From Candidatus Omnitrophota bacterium (GTDB taxonomy: Bacteria; Omnitrophota; Gorgyraeia; Pluralincolimonadales; Pluralincolimonadaceae): DNA of 34,319 nucleotides. Shown here piece after piece: positions 24,281 through 31,679 of this stretch. The translations under genes were made by a program, and so were the position numbers. The stretch is from contig JAQUPL010000002.1 in assembly GCA_028716565.1 (NCBI GenBank), positions 160,670-194,988 on the forward strand, read 5' to 3'. Below the pieces are notes generated by a model that saw nothing but the letters and a program-made list of their open reading frames with translations, was not told the DNA's origin and did no database searches. The stretch's first letter is position 1. The number at the start of each line of letters is the position of its first letter.

Positions 24281-27147
24281 AAAAGCCATTATGTGTCCTA
24301 TTTATCATGTCTATGCTGGCGATCGTAAACCACGTTTACGCCGCCGAGACCGAGACCGTCTTGTGGGACGGCCTTGAAGCCAAGCACCTCTGGAGTTTAG
24401 CCCAATGGGGCGATGCGGCAAGACTGACCATCGTCCCGGATAATAAGACCGAAGGCGAGAAATGCTTCAAGGTCGAATTTGGGCCAGAAGGCAAGCAGAA
24501 CCCTCCCAAGGGACTCGTCCTCGAAAGGGAGCAGTCGGCTATCGACCTCGATTCGACGAAGAAGCTCATGGTTGACATCTATAACGACGGCCCGCCGTTC
24601 GAGCTGGCCCTCGTCCTTTATACCGACGAATTCATCGAGAGCGCGACCGAGACGATAAAGAAGGGGCTCAACAAGGACGTGACCTTCAATATCCACGAGA
24701 AAAATTTCAAGTCGCCGACCAGCAACTGGCAGTATAATTACGCGCCCAGGGCAGGCACGATCGCGTGGCGCATAATGTTCATAATGTATGCCGAAGACAC
24801 CGAGGCGAAGGGGAACATCTATTTCGACAACATCCGCGTCGAGAGGACCCCGAGGTTGACGAGCGAGCAGAAGGTGATCCCGTTGGCCGAATATAAGGCA
24901 CCGGAGGTCCTTTCGGTAAAAGCCGAAAACGAGAGCGTCGAGCAGTTTGAGAAGTTCGAGGCGACCATCGATTTCGAGGGCACATACCAGTATCCGTATA
25001 ATCCGGAGAACATAGACGTGAGCGCCGTATTCACCTCTCCGGACGGCAAGAAGATGACCATGCCCGGATTCCTTTATTCCGGGAAGGTCGACGGCGTCAA
25101 TATCTCGGACGCGGTCTGGAAAGTAAGGTTCACCCCGACCACGGCCGGGAAATGGACATACAGCGTGAACGTGACAAACCCGAAGGGTACGGCCAGGTCA
25201 GAGACCATGGCTTTCGAATGCAAGGCCCCGGCAATGCCAGCACTCGGAAGTCTGGCACCGGCGGCGCCGAAAAAAGGATTTGTCCGCATAAGTAAGAAGG
25301 ACCCGCTCTATTTTGAGTTCGACAACGGCGAGTATTATTATCCTATAGGCCAGAACGTGGCATGGGCGCCGTCGCTGAACGCGTACGAGCATTATTTCCT
25401 GAAGATGCAGGAGAACATGTATAACTGGTCGCGCGTCTGGATGTCGAGCTGGCAATGCGCCATAGAGTGGCTCGACGTCGGTAATTTCCACGGCCTTAAC
25501 AATTATAACCTCAATAACGCGAAACTCCTGGACGACATAACTGATCTGGCGAAGAAGCATGACATTTATTACCAACTCGTATTGAACCAGCACGGCCAGC
25601 TAAGCACAAAAGTCGACCCGGAATGGCTCAACAACCCCTACAATGTGAAGAACGGCGGGCCGTGCAAGGAGCCGAAAGATTTTCTGACGAATCCGGAAGC
25701 CAGGAAGCTCTATAAGATGCGCGTGCGTTATATCGTGGCGCGGTGGGGATATTCCACGAACATCCTCGCGTGGGAGCCGTGGAACGAGCTTACGCTTATG
25801 GACAACTACGACGCGAAACTCGACATCCCGTGGCAGAGGGAGATGGGCCAGTACATTAATTCGATCGACCCTTACAGGCACATGGTAACCACCAGCTATT
25901 TCGGCAACTTCCCGAAGGATATCTGGAAACAGCCGGAGATATCCTACGGCCAGATACATATGTATACGCCGGAGATAGTCACGACCCTCGACGGGCTTTA
26001 TACGATAATGAAGGATTATAAGAAGGCGTATTTCGTCGGCGAGTACGGCGGCAGCAATTTAAGCGGCATCGATATACAGGACCCGAATGCCACGGTCCAC
26101 CACAACGGCATCTGGGCCGCCTATACCACCGTGTCATCCGGCGACGCGATGCCGTGGCAATGGGACGATTATATCGAGCCGAATAATTTTTATTTCCACT
26201 GGCGCTCGCTCGCAAAATTCAACGAGGGCGAGGACAGGCGCGGGCAGGATTACCGGTACAGCCGCGGGACGCTCGAGTTCGAGGACGGGACGATACTCAA
26301 CGCCCAGGGCGTATTGAATAACAAGAGGGCGCTTATCTGGGTATATGACCTGTTGAGGACGAAGTTCAACCAGGGCGCGGTCAGGCCGCTCGATATCAAA
26401 GGAGCCGTTTTGACGGTTGCCGGGATGGACAAGGGGGATTATAAAGTCGAGTTCTGGAATACGTATAACGGGAAAATCACCGGGACGGTCAATGCCGCGT
26501 GCAATGGCTCGAAAATAGAGATACCTTTGCCCGAGATAACCGGAGATATGGCCCTCAAAGTGATATCCCTGGATTCAAAGGCCCGTCCCAGGCCTGCAAA
26601 GGTCTACATAGCTTCGAATTTCCTGAAGAAGGATGTGCCGTTGGAGACGCGCGATATCTGGGAAGGTTTTGAGAAACAGGGCGATTGGGTCTGCGCGGAC
26701 TGGGGCGATAAAGGGAGGGTTTCGCTAGCCAAAGACAGATTTACCGAAGGCAAGACTTCGATCAAGGTGGTATTCGACAAGGCAGGCAAGAGGACCGACG
26801 GGAAAGGCCTGTGCCTCCAGAATACCAAGCTTGACCTCGACCTGTCAAAGGCCAAAAAGATGATATTCGATGTTTATCTCGACGCGCCGAATTCCATAGA
26901 AGTATCGGTTGTCCTTAACAGCAAGGGCTTCTGCGAGAGTGTAAGGAAGCAGATGGTGCCGGGCTGGAACAAGAACGTGACGTTTGACCTTACGGCTAAG
27001 ACCTTTAAGAAGCAGGAAACAAAATGGCAGCACAAGGGTGCCATTGACAGGGAAGAGCCGATGAAAGAAGCGATGTTCATGTTCTACCCGTGGGACGTCG
27101 ATTCCGGCGCTATCTACGTAGACAATGTTGGATTCTTGAGCAACTAG
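24277..27147 (+). CDS. Multi-domain secreted glycoside hydrolase: two binding modules flanking DUF5060 and GH5-like barrel
   Basis: This 956-residue protein is a paralogue of the enzyme at 15998. Signal peptide 1-22. Domains: binding module (about 27-190, closing NIYFDNIRVER); DUF5060 (about 210-315); a GH5-like TIM barrel (about 333-690) with NWSRVW, acid/base Glu504 in AWEPWNELT and nucleophile Glu589 in YFVGEYGG; a small beta domain; and a second copy of the binding module at the C terminus (about 782-955, closing AIYVDNVGFLSN). The sister enzyme ends in a CBM9-like domain instead, so the C-terminal modules have been swapped. The ATG overlaps the ROK stop (ATGA). It is the last gene of the array before a new promoter. 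Confidence 0.88.
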   Translation: MKKPLCVLFIMSMLAIVNHVYAAETETVLWDGLEAKHLWSLAQWGDAARLTIVPDNKTEGEKCFKVEFGPEGKQNPPKGLVLEREQSAIDLDSTKKLMVDIYNDGPPFELALVLYTDEFIESATETIKKGLNKDVTFNIHEKNFKSPTSNWQYNYAPRAGTIAWRIMFIMYAEDTEAKGNIYFDNIRVERTPRLTSEQKVIPLAEYKAPEVLSVKAENESVEQFEKFEATIDFEGTYQYPYNPENIDVSAVFTSPDGKKMTMPGFLYSGKVDGVNISDAVWKVRFTPTTAGKWTYSVNVTNPKGTARSETMAFECKAPAMPALGSLAPAAPKKGFVRISKKDPLYFEFDNGEYYYPIGQNVAWAPSLNAYEHYFLKMQENMYNWSRVWMSSWQCAIEWLDVGNFHGLNNYNLNNAKLLDDITDLAKKHDIYYQLVLNQHGQLSTKVDPEWLNNPYNVKNGGPCKEPKDFLTNPEARKLYKMRVRYIVARWGYSTNILAWEPWNELTLMDNYDAKLDIPWQREMGQYINSIDPYRHMVTTSYFGNFPKDIWKQPEISYGQIHMYTPEIVTTLDGLYTIMKDYKKAYFVGEYGGSNLSGIDIQDPNATVHHNGIWAAYTTVSSGDAMPWQWDDYIEPNNFYFHWRSLAKFNEGEDRRGQDYRYSRGTLEFEDGTILNAQGVLNNKRALIWVYDLLRTKFNQGAVRPLDIKGAVLTVAGMDKGDYKVEFWNTYNGKITGTVNAACNGSKIEIPLPEITGDMALKVISLDSKARPRPAKVYIASNFLKKDVPLETRDIWEGFEKQGDWVCADWGDKGRVSLAKDRFTEGKTSIKVVFDKAGKRTDGKGLCLQNTKLDLDLSKAKKMIFDVYLDAPNSIEVSVVLNSKGFCESVRKQMVPGWNKNVTFDLTAKTFKKQETKWQHKGAIDREEPMKEAMFMFYPWDVDSGAIYVDNVGFLSN

Positions 27148-27201
27148 GGATCTTAAACGCAGGATAACAAAGATTTACCTTAAAAAAGCAACAATATATT
27201 C

Positions 27202-27230
27202 TTGACAAAGAGCGCTTAAAATGGTATATT
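27202..27230 (+). promoter_or_regulatory. Promoter of the PEP-CTERM gene
   Basis: Consensus TTGACA (27202-27207) and TATATT (27225-27230) are separated by 17 bases, with predicted start near 27237. The leader to the ATG at 27414 is long, about 175 bases, and holds two operator-like palindromes. Confidence 0.8.
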
Positions 27231-27242
27231 GCCTTTTGAAGT

Positions 27243-27256
27243 TATACCAGAGTATA
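27243..27256 (+). promoter_or_regulatory. Operator B at the PEP-CTERM promoter
   Basis: TATACCAGAGTATA matches operator A (TATACCAAGGTATA) at 12 of 14 positions. It has the same location relative to its promoter, starting 13 bases after the -10 element (10 bases for operator A). Confidence 0.65.
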
Positions 27257-27319
27257 CTTGCCTTGTTCTTCAATAATCATTTAATCCTTGTTAAAACATC
27301 TTTGTTTACAATTAAATAG

Positions 27320-27333
27320 TATACTCGGATATA
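27320..27333 (-). promoter_or_regulatory. Operator C in the PEP-CTERM leader
   Basis: Read on the minus strand this is TATATCCGAGTATA, matching operator B at 12 of 14 positions. It lies 77 bases downstream of operator B, centre to centre, a spacing that would allow a DNA loop or cooperative binding. Confidence 0.55.
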
Positions 27334-27396
27334 CTAATCAATCAAAAGGAAAGGGGGGTCGACGAATGGTCAATAAAATATTAAAACTTCAAAAAG

Positions 27397-27406
27397 AAGG
27401 AGGTGA
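27397..27406 (+). promoter_or_regulatory. Full-length consensus ribosome binding site
   Basis: AAGGAGGTGA is complementary to all ten bases of the usual 16S rRNA anti-Shine-Dalgarno tail and ends seven bases before the ATG at 27414. It decides the start of the PEP-CTERM gene against two further upstream in-frame starts (TTG 27288, ATG 27366) and suggests high expression. Confidence 0.85.
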
Positions 27407-27413
27407 AACAATA

Positions 27414-28073
27414 ATGATGAAGTACATTGCAGTAATTGCAACGATGTTATTGGTAGGCAGCTCAGCGTTCGCTACAACTTTGTACGACTTCGAATCAGGC
27501 ACCCAGGGTTGGACTTTCCAGGATTATTCGGACAGCATGGCCGTATCAGCGGTCGCCCAGTCCGGCGATCAGGCGAAATCCGGTTCATACTCATTGGCAG
27601 GAACAACTCATCTGGTACCCGGAGACGCTAGCTTCAGTAAGGGAGAAGTCCTGGTCAATAGGGGCTCGTCTAACGCGCTTGATCTGCAGGGGGTATTGGC
27701 ATCCGTGTCGGTTTATGGTCCTACGGGAGCGGCAGGGACAAATCCTTCGTCCCCCAACGGATGGCAGATGTTCTTCAAGGACACGAGCTGGAAGTCATGG
27801 TACGGTCCGTGGAGTAACTTGACCGAAAACAACTGGACGACACTCTCTTCAACTTTAGGTTCCACAACTCCGGATTTTGTCGATTCAGGTTTTGACCCCA
27901 CTCGCGTAATGGTCATGGGCGTCAAACTCGGCACCGGCGACTCGTCAACAGGGACTTACGACGGTCTCATCTATGTCGATCAGTACGACGTAATTCCCGA
28001 GCCGGCGAGCATGCTTCTTCTCGGCAGCGGTTTAGTGGGCATCCTTGGTTTCGCCAGAAAGAAGAAAGCGTAA
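27414..28073 (+). CDS. PEP-CTERM surface protein with binding-module-like ectodomain
   Basis: This 219-residue protein starts at ATG 27414 on the strength of the AAGGAGGTGA site; ATG 27417 is also possible. Signal peptide MMKYIAVIATMLLVGSSAFA. The ectodomain (about 22-190) begins TLYDFESGTQGW and ends DGLIYVDQYDV, the same opening and closing strands as the glycan-binding modules in this locus, though otherwise diverged. The C terminus is a textbook PEP-CTERM sorting signal: IPEPASMLLLGSGLVGILGF followed by ARKKKA. Such proteins are processed by an exosortase and usually end up at the surface or in the matrix; no exosortase is in this window. It has its own promoter with two operator-like sites, and a terminator-like hairpin follows. 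Confidence 0.93.
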   Translation: MMKYIAVIATMLLVGSSAFATTLYDFESGTQGWTFQDYSDSMAVSAVAQSGDQAKSGSYSLAGTTHLVPGDASFSKGEVLVNRGSSNALDLQGVLASVSVYGPTGAAGTNPSSPNGWQMFFKDTSWKSWYGPWSNLTENNWTTLSSTLGSTTPDFVDSGFDPTRVMVMGVKLGTGDSSTGTYDGLIYVDQYDVIPEPASMLLLGSGLVGILGFARKKKA

Positions 28074-28109
28074 GCAGTAAAAGTAACACAGGAAAATCGA
28101 AGAAATAAT

Positions 28110-28191
28110 AAAAGGGGGTATTAAAGCTATGAGGAAAGTTCAAAAGGACTTGCTCCCTCACCCGAAAATAGCTTTAAGCACCCCCTTTTTT
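28110..28191 (+). terminator. Long terminator hairpin that encloses the next gene's start codon
   Basis: AAAAGGGGGT (28110-28119) pairs with ACCCCCTTTT (28180-28189). Across a small internal loop, TTAAAGCTAT (28121-28130) pairs with ATAGCTTTAA (28168-28177). The apex can add GAGG/CCTC and AAGTTC/GGACTT pairs. Six T's follow the GC-rich base (28186-28191). The ATG at 28129 lies inside the left arm, and its only ribosome site is the G-run of that same arm, so this may be an attenuator rather than a plain terminator. Confidence 0.75.
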
Positions 28192-30558
28192 ATCTCCGGG
28201 AGGAACAATAAGGGCGTTGCCCTTATCCTCACGGTAGGGGTCTTGGCCCTTATCCTGCTCGTCGGCACTTCCTTTGCCATCAACATGATAGCGGACCTCA
28301 AGTCGGCGAAGAACTTCAAAAATGCCGCGGAAGCGAAATATCTCGCCGAGGCCGGGATAAACAGGGCGATCTCCGAACTCCTCTACGGCGCCGAAGGATT
28401 TGTAAGCGACGCGGTTGACTCGACCGACGAGGAGTGGGCAGGAAGCCCCGCTTATGTGACGCCGGCCGGCAACGGCGGTTATAGGGTGGATAAGATATAT
28501 GATTGCGCGGGCCAGATATGCATAAACGACGCCAATCCTAACCTAAGCGTTATACTGGAGAACCTGGTCGCTTCCCTTGGCGCGCCCCTGTCTGCCGGAG
28601 ACGGCGCGGCGATAGTCACTAATCGTCCCGCTGCCGGTTATACCACAAAGGAAACAATAGTAGAGGCCCTTCCCGGCGCGGCGCTTGCCGATAAAAAGAC
28701 AAAATATAATAAGATAAAGGATCATATAGCCTTACAGGCATTTATAGATTACGATGTAATAAGCCCCGTGTCGCCTTATCCCGCGGCGCCCAGGGCTCCG
28801 GTTAACGTTAATACCGCCTCAAGGGAGGTATTGATCGCGGTCCTGACGGGGATAAGCGACGGCACGAATACTATGACTTCCGCGAAGGCCGCTTCTCTCA
28901 CAGACCATCTTATAAATAACCGCCCTTACGGGACCTACGACCAGTTGTGGGGCATGCTCTTGTCCGCAGAGACGCTCGGTTATATCGCCGCCGGCGACGC
29001 CGCGGTCGTCATGGCGAACGCTAACCCGAACACGGACCTGATGCGCGCGAACCCGAATTGTTCATGGCGGTATAAGCATGTATCGAGGTATGATCCCGCC
29101 AATCCCGGCATTCAGGCCTATTACGACGCGAATGGCGTCCCGCTCGCGGTAGATAAGACCGCGCTCTCAGTTTATACGACGGAATTCTGCTTCAACTCCG
29201 GCGGATATTATGAGATCAACGCGACCGGGTTCATAAATGACGCGGCAGGGAACCGGGTGGCATCTAAAAACCTGCAGGCGGTCGTAAAACTTTTCGATAT
29301 CTGGAAGCAGACCACCCAGGCCCAGTTCGCGCAGGGCACGATAAGTAATGCCGAGCTCTATCCGGAGTACGACCAGGCCTCTTCCGGCGTATCTCCCGCC
29401 GCCTATGACGGGCAGATAATGCTCACGACAAGGAAAGAAGCGGCCCCTTCCGGAACGCCGCATTTCAAGATCGATTACGCGGATAAGGCCAATCACCTGA
29501 ACGCCGACAACGCAGGCGGCAGCGCCGCGAGGCAGACGAGCGGCATCGCAAGCCCTATCCCGAGAGAGGCCGGTATATTTGCTAATCCTGCGGGCAATCT
29601 CATGCCTGACGGGGTGTTTTATCCCCGGGAAGGGCAGACTATAGATTGGTTCTATCCCGAAAATAATATAGAGGCGAGCAGGGGATCTATAGAGGTATGG
29701 TTTAAGCCGAATTTCTATGAGAGATGGGTGACGTTTCCTACCTATGATTCGGGTAAGATATTTGAAGCGCAGACCAGATCTTTTTGGGATGCCGACGGCA
29801 ATGAATGGAAATGGTCCAATTCTTCCATTGATATGTACATGGCCAGGGGTTCCGGCGAAACCTCATGTAAAATCGTCGTCAGGGTCCACGGAAAAGACGG
29901 CCTGGAGCATAATTTTACTTATTGGCTTTGGGGCGTCAGCAGTTTCTGGGGGGCGGGGACGTGGCATCACCTGGCTTTTGTGTGGGATTTTAATGCCGCG
30001 GAACAGCATATGTATATAGACGGGATCAGCCAGTATGATAATTCACTGGCCATCCAGCCGTATGGGTTTACCGGATTTCAGGGCCTGCAGTTCGGCTGCG
30101 ATACGAACGGGAACGAGCCTCCGAATGGCACTATGGATGAGATACGCATATTTCCGACGATGTTAAATGCATCCGACATCGGCAACGATTGCGCTGCCGG
30201 AAGATACTATGATGTCGGGGACGCCTCTTTTACCTCTTCCTCTGATACGGTGGGCGCCGCGAGGTTAGGGACGATATCCTGGACCGAGCATGTAGCGGAT
30301 GTTGTCGGAAATCCCATCATCCCGGGCGCGGACATAACTTTTGACGTCTTTGACGGCGCGAATTGGCTAGGCAACAGCTCGTCCAGGTCTAATCCGGCGG
30401 GCAATCCCCTCAATGTCGTTACCGGCGGCACGGGCGATATCAAGTATAGCGCTTATTTCCTGGAATCCGGGGACGGCCTCCTTGATACCCCTGTCCTGGA
30501 TGATGTGACGATAACTTACCAAAAACGCGCGAAGATACTGTATTGGAGAAATATATAA
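28129..30558 (+). CDS. GspK/PilX-like minor pseudopilin fused to a LamG-like lectin domain
   Basis: This is an 809-residue protein. After about 25 basic residues comes NNKGVALILTVGVLALILLVGTSF (starting near residue 26), the Gly-x-Ala-hydrophobic N terminus of PilX/GspK-type pseudopilins, then KYLAEAGINRAISELL. Residues about 220-300 hold the GspK-type helix-hairpin-helix (NVNTASREVLIAVLTGI and NRPYGTYDQLWGML). From about 510 to 690 is a concanavalin/LamG-type domain (GSIEVWFKP, WHHLAFVWDF, MYIDGISQ, GTMDEIRIF). A beta-rich tail ends the protein. GspK normally ends after the hairpin domains at about 300-330 residues, so the lectin is an added tip. It may be displayed on a type II secretion or pilus-like fibre to grip polysaccharide. 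The ATG lies inside the preceding hairpin; no better start is visible. Confidence 0.85.
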   Translation: MRKVQKDLLPHPKIALSTPFFISGRNNKGVALILTVGVLALILLVGTSFAINMIADLKSAKNFKNAAEAKYLAEAGINRAISELLYGAEGFVSDAVDSTDEEWAGSPAYVTPAGNGGYRVDKIYDCAGQICINDANPNLSVILENLVASLGAPLSAGDGAAIVTNRPAAGYTTKETIVEALPGAALADKKTKYNKIKDHIALQAFIDYDVISPVSPYPAAPRAPVNVNTASREVLIAVLTGISDGTNTMTSAKAASLTDHLINNRPYGTYDQLWGMLLSAETLGYIAAGDAAVVMANANPNTDLMRANPNCSWRYKHVSRYDPANPGIQAYYDANGVPLAVDKTALSVYTTEFCFNSGGYYEINATGFINDAAGNRVASKNLQAVVKLFDIWKQTTQAQFAQGTISNAELYPEYDQASSGVSPAAYDGQIMLTTRKEAAPSGTPHFKIDYADKANHLNADNAGGSAARQTSGIASPIPREAGIFANPAGNLMPDGVFYPREGQTIDWFYPENNIEASRGSIEVWFKPNFYERWVTFPTYDSGKIFEAQTRSFWDADGNEWKWSNSSIDMYMARGSGETSCKIVVRVHGKDGLEHNFTYWLWGVSSFWGAGTWHHLAFVWDFNAAEQHMYIDGISQYDNSLAIQPYGFTGFQGLQFGCDTNGNEPPNGTMDEIRIFPTMLNASDIGNDCAAGRYYDVGDASFTSSSDTVGAARLGTISWTEHVADVVGNPIIPGADITFDVFDGANWLGNSSSRSNPAGNPLNVVTGGTGDIKYSAYFLESGDGLLDTPVLDDVTITYQKRAKILYWRNI

Positions 30559-31638
30559 ATGAAAAAGGCAATATACTTCATATCTCTTATATTTGCTCTG
30601 TCATTGGCGTGCCGGGCCTCATTCGCGGACACGGTTACGCTCAATAACGGCCGCTCGCTCGAAGGAGAGATACTCGAAGAGAACGGCGAGACCATGACTT
30701 TAAGGACGAAAATAGGAAAGGTAATTTTTAAACGCGCCGATGTCGCCTCGGAGGAACGCATGGAGCTGCCCGAGGGATTCTTCGGCGCGAGGGCGGAAGA
30801 GAAGCGCCGGGTCACGGTAAATCCGGTGCCGCTAAAGGCCGAGGGTTACGGCGCGGCGAATTCCGGGAAATTTAATTTGAACGTTTCGGCCGAGATGAAA
30901 AGTTCTTACAACGGCGACGCTATCCTCGTTAAGTATAAGACAAACCTTCCGCAGAAGACCGTCCTCTTCCTGCAGGTCAGGACGCTCAACCAGGTTATCG
31001 TCACGCGCAAGCATGCGGTGGAAGGGCAGTCATTTGCGATAAGGTTCGGCCCGTTCAAGGAGAAGAGATTCTCGCCGGGCATATATGTAATCGAGGTCTC
31101 CTGTATAACCTCAAGGCAGGAGAGTGAAGAGATAAAGAAGAAGCTCGAAGGCGTTGGCGATATCGTCGCGACCGCGGAGATCCGGGTGGGGTCTCCGGAC
31201 GAGGCAGAGGGGGCTACGGGCAAGCGCAGAAAGGAGTTGGTGGCTGAACTTAAGGAGTTGGACAGCCTTTACAATAAACTGAGCCTGGAATATGGATCCC
31301 AAAAGAAGAAATTCAACAAAGAGAGATGGGAATCGTTTACTAACGACTTCGAGGGCGCAATAGAGAAGATAAAGGATGCGGACCTGGCGTACCGGAAGGT
31401 CGCGATAGTCATGGACTACCCGGCGCAGGAGAACGCCAAGATATCTATCGCGGATATTTTAAGGAAACTCCGGATCCGTTATGCGGAAGAGCTGTACAAG
31501 GCGAATAATCTAGAGTTCAAGGTCCCCCCGTCGGATGACAGCAGGGGAGCAGAGGCGCTCGACGTCAATACGAAAAGCCTTCTTGCCTCTGCCCGTAGTT
31601 TTATCGAGAAATCGGAAAAAGAGACGAAGCAAAAGTAA
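30559..31638 (+). CDS. Secreted protein with N-terminal SH3-like strand domain and C-terminal coiled coil
   Basis: This 359-residue protein of unknown function has a signal peptide (1-23, ending ACRASFAD). A compact beta domain follows (24-66: DTVTLNNGRSLEGEILEENG, then TLRTKIGKVIFKRADV), a type seen at the start of many secreted proteins in Planctomycetota and Omnitrophota. The middle (about 95-220) looks like a beta-sandwich. Residues about 222-300 are highly charged and helical (KRRKELVAELKELDSLYNKLSLEYG), probably a coiled coil. The ATG directly follows the pseudopilin stop (TAA-ATG), so the two are translationally coupled, which suggests a partner in display or assembly of the lectin-pseudopilin. 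The family is not recognised. Confidence 0.8.
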   Translation: MKKAIYFISLIFALSLACRASFADTVTLNNGRSLEGEILEENGETMTLRTKIGKVIFKRADVASEERMELPEGFFGARAEEKRRVTVNPVPLKAEGYGAANSGKFNLNVSAEMKSSYNGDAILVKYKTNLPQKTVLFLQVRTLNQVIVTRKHAVEGQSFAIRFGPFKEKRFSPGIYVIEVSCITSRQESEEIKKKLEGVGDIVATAEIRVGSPDEAEGATGKRRKELVAELKELDSLYNKLSLEYGSQKKKFNKERWESFTNDFEGAIEKIKDADLAYRKVAIVMDYPAQENAKISIADILRKLRIRYAEELYKANNLEFKVPPSDDSRGAEALDVNTKSLLASARSFIEKSEKETKQK

Positions 31639-31645
31639 CTATCTC

Positions 31646-31673
31646 TTGACTTTTTATAACAATAGAGAATAAT
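31646..31673 (+). promoter_or_regulatory. Putative promoter of the sugar ABC importer
   Basis: TTGACT (31646-31651) and AATAAT (31668-31673) are separated by 16 bases. The predicted start falls at about 31680, the A of the ATG itself, so the message would have little or no leader. The short gene gap (31639-31679) leaves no room for an alternative. Confidence 0.5.
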
Positions 31674-31679
31674 AAGGCT

